From: FEN-1191 sp036490715
GTDB taxonomy: Bacteria > Pseudomonadota > Gammaproteobacteria > Steroidobacterales > Steroidobacteraceae
Length of the DNA: 64,000 nt
Reading direction: 5' to 3'
Assembly (NCBI GenBank): GCA_036490715.1
Contig: DASXDL010000037.1
Span: 62,001 to 126,000 of the forward strand
Within the stretch, counting starts at the first letter, position 1; every line of letters starts with the position of its first letter. Shown here piece after piece: positions 7,261 through 15,782 of the stretch. The notes beneath the pieces are model-generated. The model saw only the letters and a list, made by a program, of their open reading frames with translations, did no database searches and was not told where the DNA came from. Made by a program: the position numbers and the translations under genes.

Positions 7261-9951
7261 ATGCGCATGCCTCAGCCTGTCGTTCGCGCTGCGCTCATCG
7301 TGGTTCTGATCGGAGCGGGACTATTGGCCGGCTGTACCAACAACGGCGGCTCGGTCGCGATCGCCAACTCACAACCGCCGGATTCGCAAACCACCGATTT
7401 CGGCATCGTCTATGTCAAACGCACCGTGCCGATGCAAGGCACGCAGGACGATCTGCGTCTGCGGCGCACTTTCATTCCGCAGGCAGATCTATATCTGCTC
7501 GATGCCACCAGCGCCGGCGGCACTGAACACAACATCACCGCGCGCGTAACCAGCACGGCACCCAAGGGCACGTTCTACGACCTCAAGGATGTCGACGTCG
7601 CCAGCGACGGCACCAAGGTTCTGTTCGCGATGCGCGGTCCGCTGATGCCGAATCAGCAGGATCGCAATCCGCCGAACTGGGACATCTGGGAATACGTAGT
7701 CGCGACCGACTCGCTGCACATGGTGGTGCCGGCCACCGATCCGAGCGGCACACAGTCGCAGTACATCTCGCCGCACTACCTGCCGGATGGACGCATCCTG
7801 TTCGCGACCACACGCCAGCTCGACGCCGGTGCGGTGCTGATCAATGAAGGCAAACCAGAATTCGAAGGCCAGACCGAGGACCTGAACGAGTCGGCCTTCG
7901 TGCTGCACGTGATGCAGCCGGGCACCGAAGACTCGGTGCTGGCGGCGACCAGCACCACGCCGGCGACGCTGACCGCGACCGGCATGCACCAGATCACTTT
8001 CAATCAGAGTCACGACACCGATGCCAGCGTGCTGGTCAATGGTCGTGTGCTGTACAGCCGCTGGGATCACGCCAACGGCACCAATGGCATCCAGCTGTAC
8101 ACCAGCAATCCGGACGGCACCGATGTCGAGCTGCTCTACGGCAAGGGCAGTCACGACGTGCAGAGCTCCAATCCCGGCGCCGCGCCCAGCTGCCCGGCCG
8201 GCGATGACTGCACCGTGCAGTTCGTGAAGGCGCGCGAGATGCCCAACGGCAACATCCTGGCGCTGGTGCGGCCATTCACTGACGCCGACTTCGGCGGCAA
8301 CCTCATGCTCATCGACGCCCAGCACTACGTCGAGAACAACCAGGCGTATCCCGACACGCCCGGCAATGCCGGTGCCTCGACCAGTACGGTGGGCGAACAG
8401 GCCGCCACCTTGAATGCGGTGGTCGCCGCAGTCGATACCACCAAGACGCTGCCGGCGATCTCGCCGGGCGGCCGCTTCTCCTCGGCCTACCCGCTATGGG
8501 ATGGCACCGGACGCATCCTGGTGACATGGAGCGAATGCCGGCTGCAGAACCTGGGTGGCACGATCCTGCCCTGCACCGCCGACAATCTGAGCGATACCAC
8601 ATTGACGGCGGCACCGGTGCTGTACAGCGCCTGGATGCTCGATCCCAACGCTGGCACCTTCAAGCCGATCGTGACGCCGACCGAAGGCGTGTTCGTCACC
8701 GACATCGTGGCGCTGCAGCCGCGCCCGGCCCCTCCGGCCTACATTGCCGACACCTATACGGTGACCACACCGGCAGTCGGCGTGCTCGATATCCGCAGCG
8801 TGTACGACTGGGATGGAGCCGCCTGGAGCGGCACCGGCGCCGGCGGCATCGCGGCGATGGCCCAGACCGTGGCCGATCAGCGACCGGCGCGCTTTCTGCG
8901 CATCGACAAGGCGGTATCGATTCCGGATAAGCAGACGCTGAATTTCGATCGCAATACCGCCTTCGGCGCCGCCGGCAACTACATGCGCGAAATTCTCGGC
9001 TACGTGCCGATCGAGCCGGATGGATCAGTGCGGGTGCAAGTCCCAGCCAACGTGGCATTTCAGATCTCGGTGCTCGATGCCAATGCCCGCCGTTTCATGC
9101 CGCTGCATCGCGCCTGGCTGCAGCTCAAACCCGGCGAGCAGCTGATGTGCAATGGTTGCCACCTGCCCCCGGCCCAGCAAAACCCGCAGGCCGGCGCGAG
9201 TTCCTTCTCGCACGGTCGTGCCGGCACCTTCGCCTCGGCCTGGACCGGCGCCACCTCGACCGGGCCGTTCCCCGGAACGCAGGGCGCGTACACGACCTGC
9301 CTGTACGCCGATGGCAGCGGCGAGACCATGGCGCAGGCACTGACCGGCTACAACTGCGGCCAGTCGCCTAACTCCGCCACCGCCGCGGCCGTTCTCAACG
9401 TCAACGTCGCCTTCACCGACCCGTGGTTCGGGGGCGGCACCGGCAACGAGCCGATCCTGCTGTCGTACGACGATCCGACGTTCACCACGCCGCTGCCGAC
9501 TTCGCAGAGTTGCGCGTTGCCCAACGGCTGGACCTCGAACTGTCGCGTGGAGATCAACTATCACACCCACATCCAGGCGCTGTGGGACAAGGACCGCGGT
9601 GCCAACACCTGCGTCACCTGCCACAACGCCAGCACTGCCGCCACCGGCTACCTGGATCTTGCTGACGGCGCCTCGGCCACTGACGCCAACCAGGACAATG
9701 CTTATCAGCAGCTGCTCAATGGGTTCAGCGTCACCACTACCAATACGACCACCGGCGCCACGACCACGACCCAGGTGCGCACGCAGGAGTTCATTTCCGG
9801 TGACGCGCGCGACTCGCACTTCTTCCAGGTGTTTGTGACCGACACCACGCATATCGGGCTGCTATCTCCCGCTGAGCTGCGGCTGCTGTCAGAATGGGTA
9901 GACATTGGCGCCCAGTACTACAACAACCCGTTTGACGCCCCGACGAATTGA
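7261..9951 (+). CDS. Beta-propeller-like lipoprotein with two c-type heme motifs
   Basis: About 896 residues. The ATG at 7261 is chosen over 7249 because AGGATGGA ends 7 bases before it and a compact lipoprotein signal follows (LIGAGLLAGC). The region of about 50-480 has TolB/WD-type propeller features: repeated segments such as SQYISPHYLPDGRILFATTR, VLVNGRVLYSRWDH and SPGGRFSSAYPLWDGTGRIL. This layout, with heme motifs behind it, resembles the alpha-subunit family of hydrazine synthase-like proteins, although nothing indicates anammox chemistry. CNGCH is at 630-634 and CVTCH at 784-788. Probably an outer-membrane or periplasmic di-heme lipoprotein. First gene of the plus-strand operon; its end overlaps the next start. 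Confidence 0.78.
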   Translation: MRMPQPVVRAALIVVLIGAGLLAGCTNNGGSVAIANSQPPDSQTTDFGIVYVKRTVPMQGTQDDLRLRRTFIPQADLYLLDATSAGGTEHNITARVTSTAPKGTFYDLKDVDVASDGTKVLFAMRGPLMPNQQDRNPPNWDIWEYVVATDSLHMVVPATDPSGTQSQYISPHYLPDGRILFATTRQLDAGAVLINEGKPEFEGQTEDLNESAFVLHVMQPGTEDSVLAATSTTPATLTATGMHQITFNQSHDTDASVLVNGRVLYSRWDHANGTNGIQLYTSNPDGTDVELLYGKGSHDVQSSNPGAAPSCPAGDDCTVQFVKAREMPNGNILALVRPFTDADFGGNLMLIDAQHYVENNQAYPDTPGNAGASTSTVGEQAATLNAVVAAVDTTKTLPAISPGGRFSSAYPLWDGTGRILVTWSECRLQNLGGTILPCTADNLSDTTLTAAPVLYSAWMLDPNAGTFKPIVTPTEGVFVTDIVALQPRPAPPAYIADTYTVTTPAVGVLDIRSVYDWDGAAWSGTGAGGIAAMAQTVADQRPARFLRIDKAVSIPDKQTLNFDRNTAFGAAGNYMREILGYVPIEPDGSVRVQVPANVAFQISVLDANARRFMPLHRAWLQLKPGEQLMCNGCHLPPAQQNPQAGASSFSHGRAGTFASAWTGATSTGPFPGTQGAYTTCLYADGSGETMAQALTGYNCGQSPNSATAAAVLNVNVAFTDPWFGGGTGNEPILLSYDDPTFTTPLPTSQSCALPNGWTSNCRVEINYHTHIQALWDKDRGANTCVTCHNASTAATGYLDLADGASATDANQDNAYQQLLNGFSVTTTNTTTGATTTTQVRTQEFISGDARDSHFFQVFVTDTTHIGLLSPAELRLLSEWVDIGAQYYNNPFDAPTN

Positions 9952-10687
9952 GTGCGCGCTCCTGCTGGCGCTGTGCGCCCTCCTGCTGGCTTGGAGCCCG
10001 GCCCGCGCAGCGCGCGAACTGCTGCAACTGTTCATCACCCAACCGTACCTGGAGCTGCACACCGGACCCGGGCGCGGCTATCCGGTGACGCAGGTGGTGG
10101 CCCGCGGTGAGTCGGTGGACGTGCTGTTCAGTCGCACCGACTGGTACAAGGTGCGCACCGAGCACGGCGTCGAGGGCTGGGCGGCGGCGCGCGAGCTGGC
10201 CAAGACCAGCCTGGCCGACGGCTCGCCGTTCACGATCCACTTGGGCGATCTCGCCGGGTTTGCCGCGCATCGCTGGGAAGGCGGCGTGTTTACCGGCGCG
10301 TACGCCGGGGCCACGCTGGTCGCCGCCTATGGCGCGCTGTCGATCACCAACAATCTCAAGCTCGAGGTTGGCGCATCGCAGTACACCGGCGACGTGTCGG
10401 ACGGCTACCTGCTGGACGTCGGCCTGGCGCACGTGTTCGTTCCGGAATGGCGTTTCTCGCCACTGGTCGATCTGGGCACCGGCTGGGTGCACGTGGTGCC
10501 CAAGGCCACGTTGGCCAAGCCCATAGATCGGGACGATCAGGTAGGCTACGTCGGCATCGGCGGGCGGCTCTACCTGACACGACGCTTCTTCCTGCGCAGC
10601 GAGTTTCGCAAATACGTCGTGTTCACCAAGACCAACGCCAACGAGGTCAACGAAGAATGGAGACTCGGATTCGCCTTCTTCTATTGA
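9905..10687 (+). CDS. SH3-domain protein with outer-membrane-barrel-like C-terminus
   Basis: Up to 260 residues. The ATG at 9905 overlaps the preceding gene by 47 bases; an in-frame TTG at 9932 would give a tighter start, and either leaves a complete signal peptide (CALLLALCALLLAWSPARA). After it comes a bacterial SH3-like domain (about 40-100; YLELHTGPGRGYPVTQVV, then WYKVRTEHGVEGWAA) and a region of alternating strands ending in aromatic residues (GFAFFY), typical of a small outer-membrane barrel. It may bind peptidoglycan with the SH3 part while the C-terminal part sits in the outer membrane. Its end overlaps the next gene by 31 bases, so the two are translationally linked. Confidence 0.75.
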   Translation: MAPSTTTTRLTPRRIECALLLALCALLLAWSPARAARELLQLFITQPYLELHTGPGRGYPVTQVVARGESVDVLFSRTDWYKVRTEHGVEGWAAARELAKTSLADGSPFTIHLGDLAGFAAHRWEGGVFTGAYAGATLVAAYGALSITNNLKLEVGASQYTGDVSDGYLLDVGLAHVFVPEWRFSPLVDLGTGWVHVVPKATLAKPIDRDDQVGYVGIGGRLYLTRRFFLRSEFRKYVVFTKTNANEVNEEWRLGFAFFY

Positions 10688-11349
10688 GTGTTGCGCTGGC
10701 CGCCTGCAGCGGCTGCGCCTCGATGCACTGGCCATGGCATCACCCTAAGGCCTCGCAGCCGGTCGTCAGCAGCGCCGACGACAACGCGCCGCCGCCGACC
10801 GTGATCGAGCCGCAGGTCGAGCGGCGCAAGGTCAAGGTGCCGCATATCCGCGCTAAGGACCTCGAGCTTGGCGCCTACTACGGCGAGATCTCCATCCAGG
10901 ACTTCGGTGCCCAGCCGGTCGCCGGGCTGCGCCTGGACTATCACGTGACCGAAGACCTGTTCTTCGAGGGCACCTACGGTCGCGCCAAGGGCGGACTGAC
11001 CAGCTTTGAGGAGCTCAGCGGACGGGCTCGATTACTTTCCGATGCTGAGAGGCGCTTCACGTATTACAACCTGTCGCTGGGCTACAACTTCCTCCCTGGT
11101 GAGGTGTTCATCGGTCGCAATCTCGCCATGACCAGCGCCCTGTACATGATCGGCGGCATCGGCAACGTCAAATTCGCCGGCGACCAGAATTTCGCCGTGA
11201 ACTTCGGCGCTGGCTTTCGGGTCCTGCCGACGGATTGGCTGGCGGTGCACATCGATGTCCAGGATCTGGTGTTCAAGTCCAATGACATCGGCGTCAACCA
11301 GCTGAAGAACAATCTGCAGGCGACCTTCGGCGCGACCGTTTTCTTCTAG
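10657..11349 (+). CDS. Outer-membrane beta-barrel lipoprotein
   Basis: 230 residues from the ATG at 10657; the same frame is open upstream but that part is a shadow of the preceding gene. The start is followed by a lipoprotein-like signal (LLLLSVALAACSGC). After a Pro-rich linker the protein has barrel features: LELGAYYGEISIQDFG, LRLDYHVTEDLFFEGTYG, YYNLSLGYNFLPGEVF and a terminal Phe (TFGATVFF). This agrees with the outer-membrane barrel family known from myxobacteria and some Proteobacteria. It lies between the SH3-barrel gene (31-base overlap) and tlpA (10-base gap). Probably a partner of the SH3-barrel protein in the outer membrane. Confidence 0.78.
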   Translation: METRIRLLLLSVALAACSGCASMHWPWHHPKASQPVVSSADDNAPPPTVIEPQVERRKVKVPHIRAKDLELGAYYGEISIQDFGAQPVAGLRLDYHVTEDLFFEGTYGRAKGGLTSFEELSGRARLLSDAERRFTYYNLSLGYNFLPGEVFIGRNLAMTSALYMIGGIGNVKFAGDQNFAVNFGAGFRVLPTDWLAVHIDVQDLVFKSNDIGVNQLKNNLQATFGATVFF

Positions 11350-11359
11350 CGAGGCAGAC

Positions 11360-11869
11360 ATGCGAGCCGACAAACTGAAGCTTTCGATCGCCCTTCTGGC
11401 CCTCACCGCCGCCAGCGCTGCGGCGCTGCCGGCCGCAGGCATTGCCACCGGCACACCGGCCGCCGCGTTCGCGTTGCCGGCTGCTGCCGGCGACACGATC
11501 AGCCTGGCGGATCTTAAGGGTCAGGTGGTATTGATCAATTTCTGGGCCAGCTGGTGCGGGCCGTGCCGCCAGGAAATGCCGATCCTGGATCAGCTCTACA
11601 AGAAATATAAAACCGCAGGTTTCACGCTGCTCGGCGTCAACGTCGAGCCGAAGTCGGCCGATGCGCTCAGCTTCCTGAAGGCCACGCCTGTCTCTTTTCC
11701 GATACTGTTCGACACTCAGAGTAAAGTGAGTACCCTGTACGAAGTGACGGGGATGCCGAGCACCGTGATCATTGACCGCAGGGGTAACGTCCGTTACATC
11801 CATCACGGCTACAAGCCCGGCGACGAAGGTGAGTATCTGGACCAGATCCGGACCTTGATGCGCGAGTGA
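11360..11869 (+). CDS. TlpA-family thiol-disulfide oxidoreductase
   Basis: 169 residues, signal peptide about 1-26. The core has the classic order LINFWASWCGPCRQEMP (active site Cys66-Gly-Pro-Cys69), DQLYKKYKTAGFTLLGVN, and the cis-Pro segment VTGMPSTVIIDRRG. A GAGG site precedes the ATG. It differs from the TlpA-like protein at 958-1509 by having the standard WCGPC active site. Expected role: a membrane-tethered or periplasmic reductant for disulfides. Its place just before DUF4266 and DUF3570 genes follows a gene order I recall from other Proteobacteria. Confidence 0.9.
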   Translation: MRADKLKLSIALLALTAASAAALPAAGIATGTPAAAFALPAAAGDTISLADLKGQVVLINFWASWCGPCRQEMPILDQLYKKYKTAGFTLLGVNVEPKSADALSFLKATPVSFPILFDTQSKVSTLYEVTGMPSTVIIDRRGNVRYIHHGYKPGDEGEYLDQIRTLMRE

Positions 11870-11883
11870 CCCGGCGCCGGCAC

Positions 11884-12120
11884 ATGATGGTCAGCAAGCG
11901 CCAGACGACCGCGATCGTGCTGCTGGCCGGCTTGCTGCTGGCGGGCTGCAGTCCGATCCAGCCGTGGGTCAAGCCGTACGAGCGCGAGCATCTGGCCGAC
12001 CCAATCATGTCGTTCGATCGCAGCCCCATCTCCAGCGGCTATCTGGATCACGTGTTCGAAGTGCGCGAAGGCGCCCGCGGCGCCACCGGCAGCGTCGGTG
12101 GCGGTTGCGGCTGCAATTAG
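11884..12120 (+). CDS. DUF4266 small lipoprotein
   Basis: 78 residues from the ATG at 11884; a GTG at 11866 overlapping the tlpA stop would add six basic residues. A lipobox (LLLAGC) gives lipidated Cys22. The mature part fits DUF4266: VKPYEREHLADPIMSF, then HVFEVREGARGATGS, ending in GGGCGCN with two cysteines that could bind metal or form a disulfide. It lies between TlpA and DUF3570, the usual DUF4266 neighbours. Function unknown; location probably the inner face of the outer membrane. Confidence 0.85.
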   Translation: MMVSKRQTTAIVLLAGLLLAGCSPIQPWVKPYEREHLADPIMSFDRSPISSGYLDHVFEVREGARGATGSVGGGCGCN

Positions 12121-12133
12121 AGGCAGCCCGCCG

Positions 12134-13291
12134 TTGAACACCTTTCAGCAGCAGCGCGTGCGCTGGCTGATCGCGCTCGCGTTCGGCCTCGGCGCCGTCG
12201 GACACGCCGACGTTCTGCCCGAGGATCGCAGCGACGTGCTGTATCACCGTTACGACGGCGGCGGCCTCACGGTGCAGGGTCCGTCGGTGCTGGTACGCAA
12301 GAAGTTCGGCGATTCCTTCTCCGCCTCCTATCAGTACTACGAGGACCTGATCTCGAGCGCCTCGATCGACGTGGTGTCTCAGGCCAGTGCCTACAAGGAG
12401 CGGCGCACGCAGAACAACGTCGGGCTTGACTACCTGCGCGGCAATACGCTCTACAGCATCGGCTGGATCAACAGCAACGAGCCGGACTACAAGTCCAACA
12501 CCGGCTTCTTCAATATCAGCCAGAGCATGTTCGGCGACCTGACCACGGTCTCGTTCGGCTTCGCTGAAGGCTGGGACAAGGTCGGTGAGGTCTCCAAGGG
12601 CGTGTTTCAGAAGTTCGTTGGCGACGCCGACCATCGCAACTGGTCGGTCGGGCTGTCGCAGGTGCTGACGCGCAACATGCTGCTGGGCCTGAACTTCGAA
12701 GCCGACGAGAACAACGGCTACCTGCAGAACCCGTATCGCGGCGTGCGCTTCGTCGACCCGTTTTCCGGCAAGGGCTACAGCTTTGGTGCAGCCGTGAGTC
12801 CCAATACCCGCACCGGTATCGCCGGGTCGGCGCAGCTGAAGTACTACCTACCCTGGCACGCCGCCGTCGATGGCAACTATCGACTCTATAACGACACCTG
12901 GGGCATCACCGCCAACACCGCCAAGCTCGGCTATACCCAGACCCTGTTCACCGACTGGACGCTGGAGGCCAGCGCGCGCTACTACTGGCAGACGGCGGCT
13001 AATTTTTACAGCGACCTGTTTCCGTACCAGAACTCGCAGAATTTCATGTCGCGCGATCGCGAACTGGCGCAGTTCCACAGCCTGACTCTCGGCCTGGGCG
13101 CCAGCTATGAATTTCATCCCGCTTGGCCGCGCTGGATCGATAAGGGCACCTTGAATTTCAACTACAACCGCATGCGCATCGACTACCTGGACTTCCACAA
13201 CAACCTGATCTTGAGCGCGGTGCCGGGCGACGAGCCGCTCTACACCCTCGATGCCAGCGTCATGCAGTTCTTTATTTCCTTCTGGTACTGA
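12134..13291 (+). CDS. DUF3570 outer-membrane barrel protein
   Basis: 385 residues if translation starts at the TTG at 12134, which has an AGAGG site and leads straight into a signal peptide (QQQRVRWLIALAFGLGAVGHA); a GTG at 12098 would add 12 residues lying inside the previous gene. The mature protein begins with the DUF3570-type segment DRSDVLYHRYDGGGLTVQGP and is rich in amphipathic strands (SASYQYYEDLIS, VGLDYLRGNTLYSIGW), ending in FFISFWY as outer-membrane barrels do. Last gene of the operon starting at 7261. In other bacteria DUF3570, DUF4266 and thioredoxin genes are often next to an ApbE flavin transferase; none is visible here. Confidence 0.85.
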   Translation: MNTFQQQRVRWLIALAFGLGAVGHADVLPEDRSDVLYHRYDGGGLTVQGPSVLVRKKFGDSFSASYQYYEDLISSASIDVVSQASAYKERRTQNNVGLDYLRGNTLYSIGWINSNEPDYKSNTGFFNISQSMFGDLTTVSFGFAEGWDKVGEVSKGVFQKFVGDADHRNWSVGLSQVLTRNMLLGLNFEADENNGYLQNPYRGVRFVDPFSGKGYSFGAAVSPNTRTGIAGSAQLKYYLPWHAAVDGNYRLYNDTWGITANTAKLGYTQTLFTDWTLEASARYYWQTAANFYSDLFPYQNSQNFMSRDRELAQFHSLTLGLGASYEFHPAWPRWIDKGTLNFNYNRMRIDYLDFHNNLILSAVPGDEPLYTLDASVMQFFISFWY

Positions 13292-13333
13292 AGGATCATC
13301 CGCCTACTAGGCTCAAATGCCCTGGAGGCGACC

Positions 13334-14179
13334 ATGATCCGAAGCATCTTCCTGTCGGCGATCCTGTCCGCGGCCGCGCTGGCGGCGCCATGGACCAGTG
13401 CCCTGGCGCAGAGCCGCGAGCAGACCCGCGAGGACGCGCGGCTGATCACGGCAACGCAGGTGCTCGATGAACTATTGCAAACTCCCGACCAGCGCGTTCC
13501 CGACTGGCTGATGCAGCGGGCCTACGGGGTGGCGGTCATTCCCGAGGTGCTCAAAGGCGCGTTCGTATTCGGCGGCCGTTACGGCAAGGGCGCGATGAGC
13601 GTGCGCGACTCGGCTGGCCACTTCGGTAACCCCATCTTCATCAGCCTGGCCGGCGGCAGCGTCGGCTGGCAGGTGGGTGCAACCTCGACCGACGTGGTGC
13701 TGGTGTTCGTGACACCGCGCAGCGTCGAGAACTTCGCGCGCGGCAAATTCACGCTGGGAGCCGATGCTTCGGTGGCCGCTGGCCCGGTCGGACGGCAGAC
13801 CGAAGCCGCCGCGGGGGTGGCTGCCGAGATCTATTCCTACTCGCGTTCGCGCGGTCTGTTCGCCGGCGTGGCGCTCGATGGCACCGTGATCGCGTTCGAC
13901 AAGGGCGCCAACCGCGACTTTTACAACAACTCGGACGTGACCACCTCGATGATCACCGGCAAGAAGGTCACGACCAGTTCGGAGTCGGCGCAGCGCTTCG
14001 TCGCTGCGATCGTTGCCAGCGCCAACGGCGAGTCTTCGAGCGCGGCGCCAGCGCCGGGCGCGACCGCGGCGCCGCCGCCGGCGCGCCCGGCCGCTCCAGC
14101 GGCGTCGTCATCCTCGGGGGCCGACGTGCATACCTTCCCGATGGAGGACTCGCATCCGGGCGGCGAGCCTCACCCATAG
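13334..14179 (+). CDS. SYLF/Ysc84-domain lipid-binding protein
   Basis: 281 residues. GGAGG lies 5 bases before the ATG; the signal peptide spans about 1-25. The SYLF domain (about 50-230) is shown by YGVAVIPEVLKGAFVFGGR, GNPIFISLAGGSVGWQVG, FTLGADASVAAGPVGR and SYSRSRGLFAGVALDG. The last 50 residues are an Ala/Pro/Ser-rich tail without fold. SYLF proteins bind phosphoinositides or membranes in eukaryotes and are exported proteins of unknown role in bacteria. It is 42 bases after the DUF3570 gene and 8 bases before the ABC transporter, so it may belong to the transporter unit. Confidence 0.88.
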   Translation: MIRSIFLSAILSAAALAAPWTSALAQSREQTREDARLITATQVLDELLQTPDQRVPDWLMQRAYGVAVIPEVLKGAFVFGGRYGKGAMSVRDSAGHFGNPIFISLAGGSVGWQVGATSTDVVLVFVTPRSVENFARGKFTLGADASVAAGPVGRQTEAAAGVAAEIYSYSRSRGLFAGVALDGTVIAFDKGANRDFYNNSDVTTSMITGKKVTTSSESAQRFVAAIVASANGESSSAAPAPGATAAPPPARPAAPAASSSSGADVHTFPMEDSHPGGEPHP

Positions 14180-14187
14180 CGGCATCG

Positions 14188-14973
14188 ATGAGCCTGCCGG
14201 CCGCCGCCGCAGCGGACTACGCGCTGCACGCGCACGGCCTGGGCAAGCAGTACGGCCGGCTGGTCGCGGTCGATGGCATTTCCTTCTCGGTCCGGGCCGG
14301 CGAGATAGTCGGCCTGCTTGGACCCAACGGCGCCGGCAAGACCACCACCATCAACATGGTGCTCGGCGTGCTGCAACCGAGCGCCGGGCAGATCCTCATC
14401 GAGGGGGTCGACCTGGCTCGCCAGCGTTCACGCGCGCTGGCGCACACCAACTTCGCCGCAGTCTATGCAGCGCTGCCGGGCAACCTGACCGTCTATCAAA
14501 ATCTGCGCTTCTTCAGCCTGCTGTACGACGTCGCCGACGGGGTCGCTCGCATCGAGCAGCTGCTGACGGAATTTGATCTGCAGCGACTGCGCGGCACCCG
14601 CAGCGGCGCGCTGTCCTCCGGCGAGCAGACCCGGCTGGCACTTTCCAAGGCGCTGCTGAATCGACCGCGACTGCTATTGCTGGATGAGCCGACCGCTTCG
14701 CTGGATCCGTCCGCGGCCGATACTATCCGCACACGCATCCGTACGCTGGCCAGCGGCGGCGCCTGCGGCATCCTCTGGACCTCTCATAACATGTACGAGG
14801 TCGAGGCAATCTGCGACCGCGTGCTGTTCCTGTCGCACGGCCGGATCTTGCTCGAAGGCGATCCCAGAGCGCTGCCCGCGGCGCACGGTGCCGCCTCGCT
14901 CGAGGAGCTTTTCATCCGCTTGGCGCGCGAGCCGCTGGTCCAGCCGCCGGCCGGCGCGCGAGCCAGCGGATGA
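14188..14973 (+). CDS. ABC-2 type exporter, ATP-binding subunit
   Basis: 261 residues with all nucleotide-binding motifs: Walker A GPNGAGKT (45-52), signature LSSGE (142-146), Walker B LLLLDE (162-167), and switch His200 in WTSHNM. The layout matches the exporter ATPases that pair with ABC-2 permeases. Its stop overlaps the permease start (ATGA at 14970-14973), showing translational coupling. The exported substrate cannot be told from sequence; lipids, polysaccharides or drugs are all possible for this group. Confidence 0.95.
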   Translation: MSLPAAAAADYALHAHGLGKQYGRLVAVDGISFSVRAGEIVGLLGPNGAGKTTTINMVLGVLQPSAGQILIEGVDLARQRSRALAHTNFAAVYAALPGNLTVYQNLRFFSLLYDVADGVARIEQLLTEFDLQRLRGTRSGALSSGEQTRLALSKALLNRPRLLLLDEPTASLDPSAADTIRTRIRTLASGGACGILWTSHNMYEVEAICDRVLFLSHGRILLEGDPRALPAAHGAASLEELFIRLAREPLVQPPAGARASG

Positions 14974-15773
14974 AGCTGCGACCGATCGCAGCGATCGCGC
15001 TGCGCCAGTTCTACCTGATGCGCAGCAGCCCGACGCGGGTGCTGCCGATGATCGCCTGGGTGGCGGTCGATATTGTGTTGTGGGGCTTCATTTCGCGTTA
15101 CCTGAACACGGTCGCCTCCACCGGCGTCAATTTCGTGGCCAGCCTTCTGGGTGCGGTGCTGTTCTGGGATTTCTTCACGCGCGTGATGCAGGGCGTGACC
15201 ATGGCGTTCTTCGAGGACGTCTGGTCGCGCAACTTCATCAACGTCTTTGCCACGCCGCTGCTGATCTCCGAATACCTGGTCGGCCTGATCTGCACCGGCA
15301 TCGTCACCAGCCTGATTGGGCTGATCGTGATGCTGACGCTGGCGACCTGGCTGTTCGGCCTGCCGTTCTTCTCGATGGGGCTGCTGCTGCTGCCGTTTCT
15401 GCTGGCGCTGTTCCTGTTTGGAATCGGCCTCGGGGTGCTCGCCAGCGCCATGGTGCTGCGGCTCGGGCCGGCCTCCGAGTGGCTGGTATGGCCGATCCCG
15501 GCGATGCTGTCGCCGTTCGTTGGCGTGTTCTATCCGCTGTCGACGCTGCCCGCATGGATGCGTGGCATCGGCCATGCGCTGCCGCCGTCCTACGTGTTTG
15601 AAAACATGCGCTCGGTGGTGGCCGGTCACGGCTATTCCGCCTCCGGACTGCTGCTCGGCATCGGCCTGGCGCTGTTCGACATTCTGCTGGCCTCGTTGCT
15701 GTTCACACGGGTTTATCGCTACGCGGTGCGCAGCGGCCTGCTGGCGCGTTACAGTGCCGAGAGCATGACCTGA
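14970..15773 (+). CDS. ABC-2 type exporter, permease subunit
   Basis: 267 residues with about six membrane segments (for example MIAWVAVDIVLWGFI, FVASLLGAVLFWDFF, SLIGLIVMLTLATWLFGL). The sequence FYPLSTLPAWMRGIGHALPP before the last segments is the amphipathic loop typical of ABC-2 permeases. It overlaps the ATPase gene by four bases and is followed 9 bases later by the EamA gene. With the ATPase it forms a complete half-transporter dimer set for export across the inner membrane. Confidence 0.93.
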   Translation: MKLRPIAAIALRQFYLMRSSPTRVLPMIAWVAVDIVLWGFISRYLNTVASTGVNFVASLLGAVLFWDFFTRVMQGVTMAFFEDVWSRNFINVFATPLLISEYLVGLICTGIVTSLIGLIVMLTLATWLFGLPFFSMGLLLLPFLLALFLFGIGLGVLASAMVLRLGPASEWLVWPIPAMLSPFVGVFYPLSTLPAWMRGIGHALPPSYVFENMRSVVAGHGYSASGLLLGIGLALFDILLASLLFTRVYRYAVRSGLLARYSAESMT

Positions 15774-15782
15774 AGCACAGCC

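Noticed and set aside
7261..9951. Evidence for anammox or hydrazine synthesis
   Set aside because: Only one distant family resemblance; no other subunits or hydrazine genes in the window.
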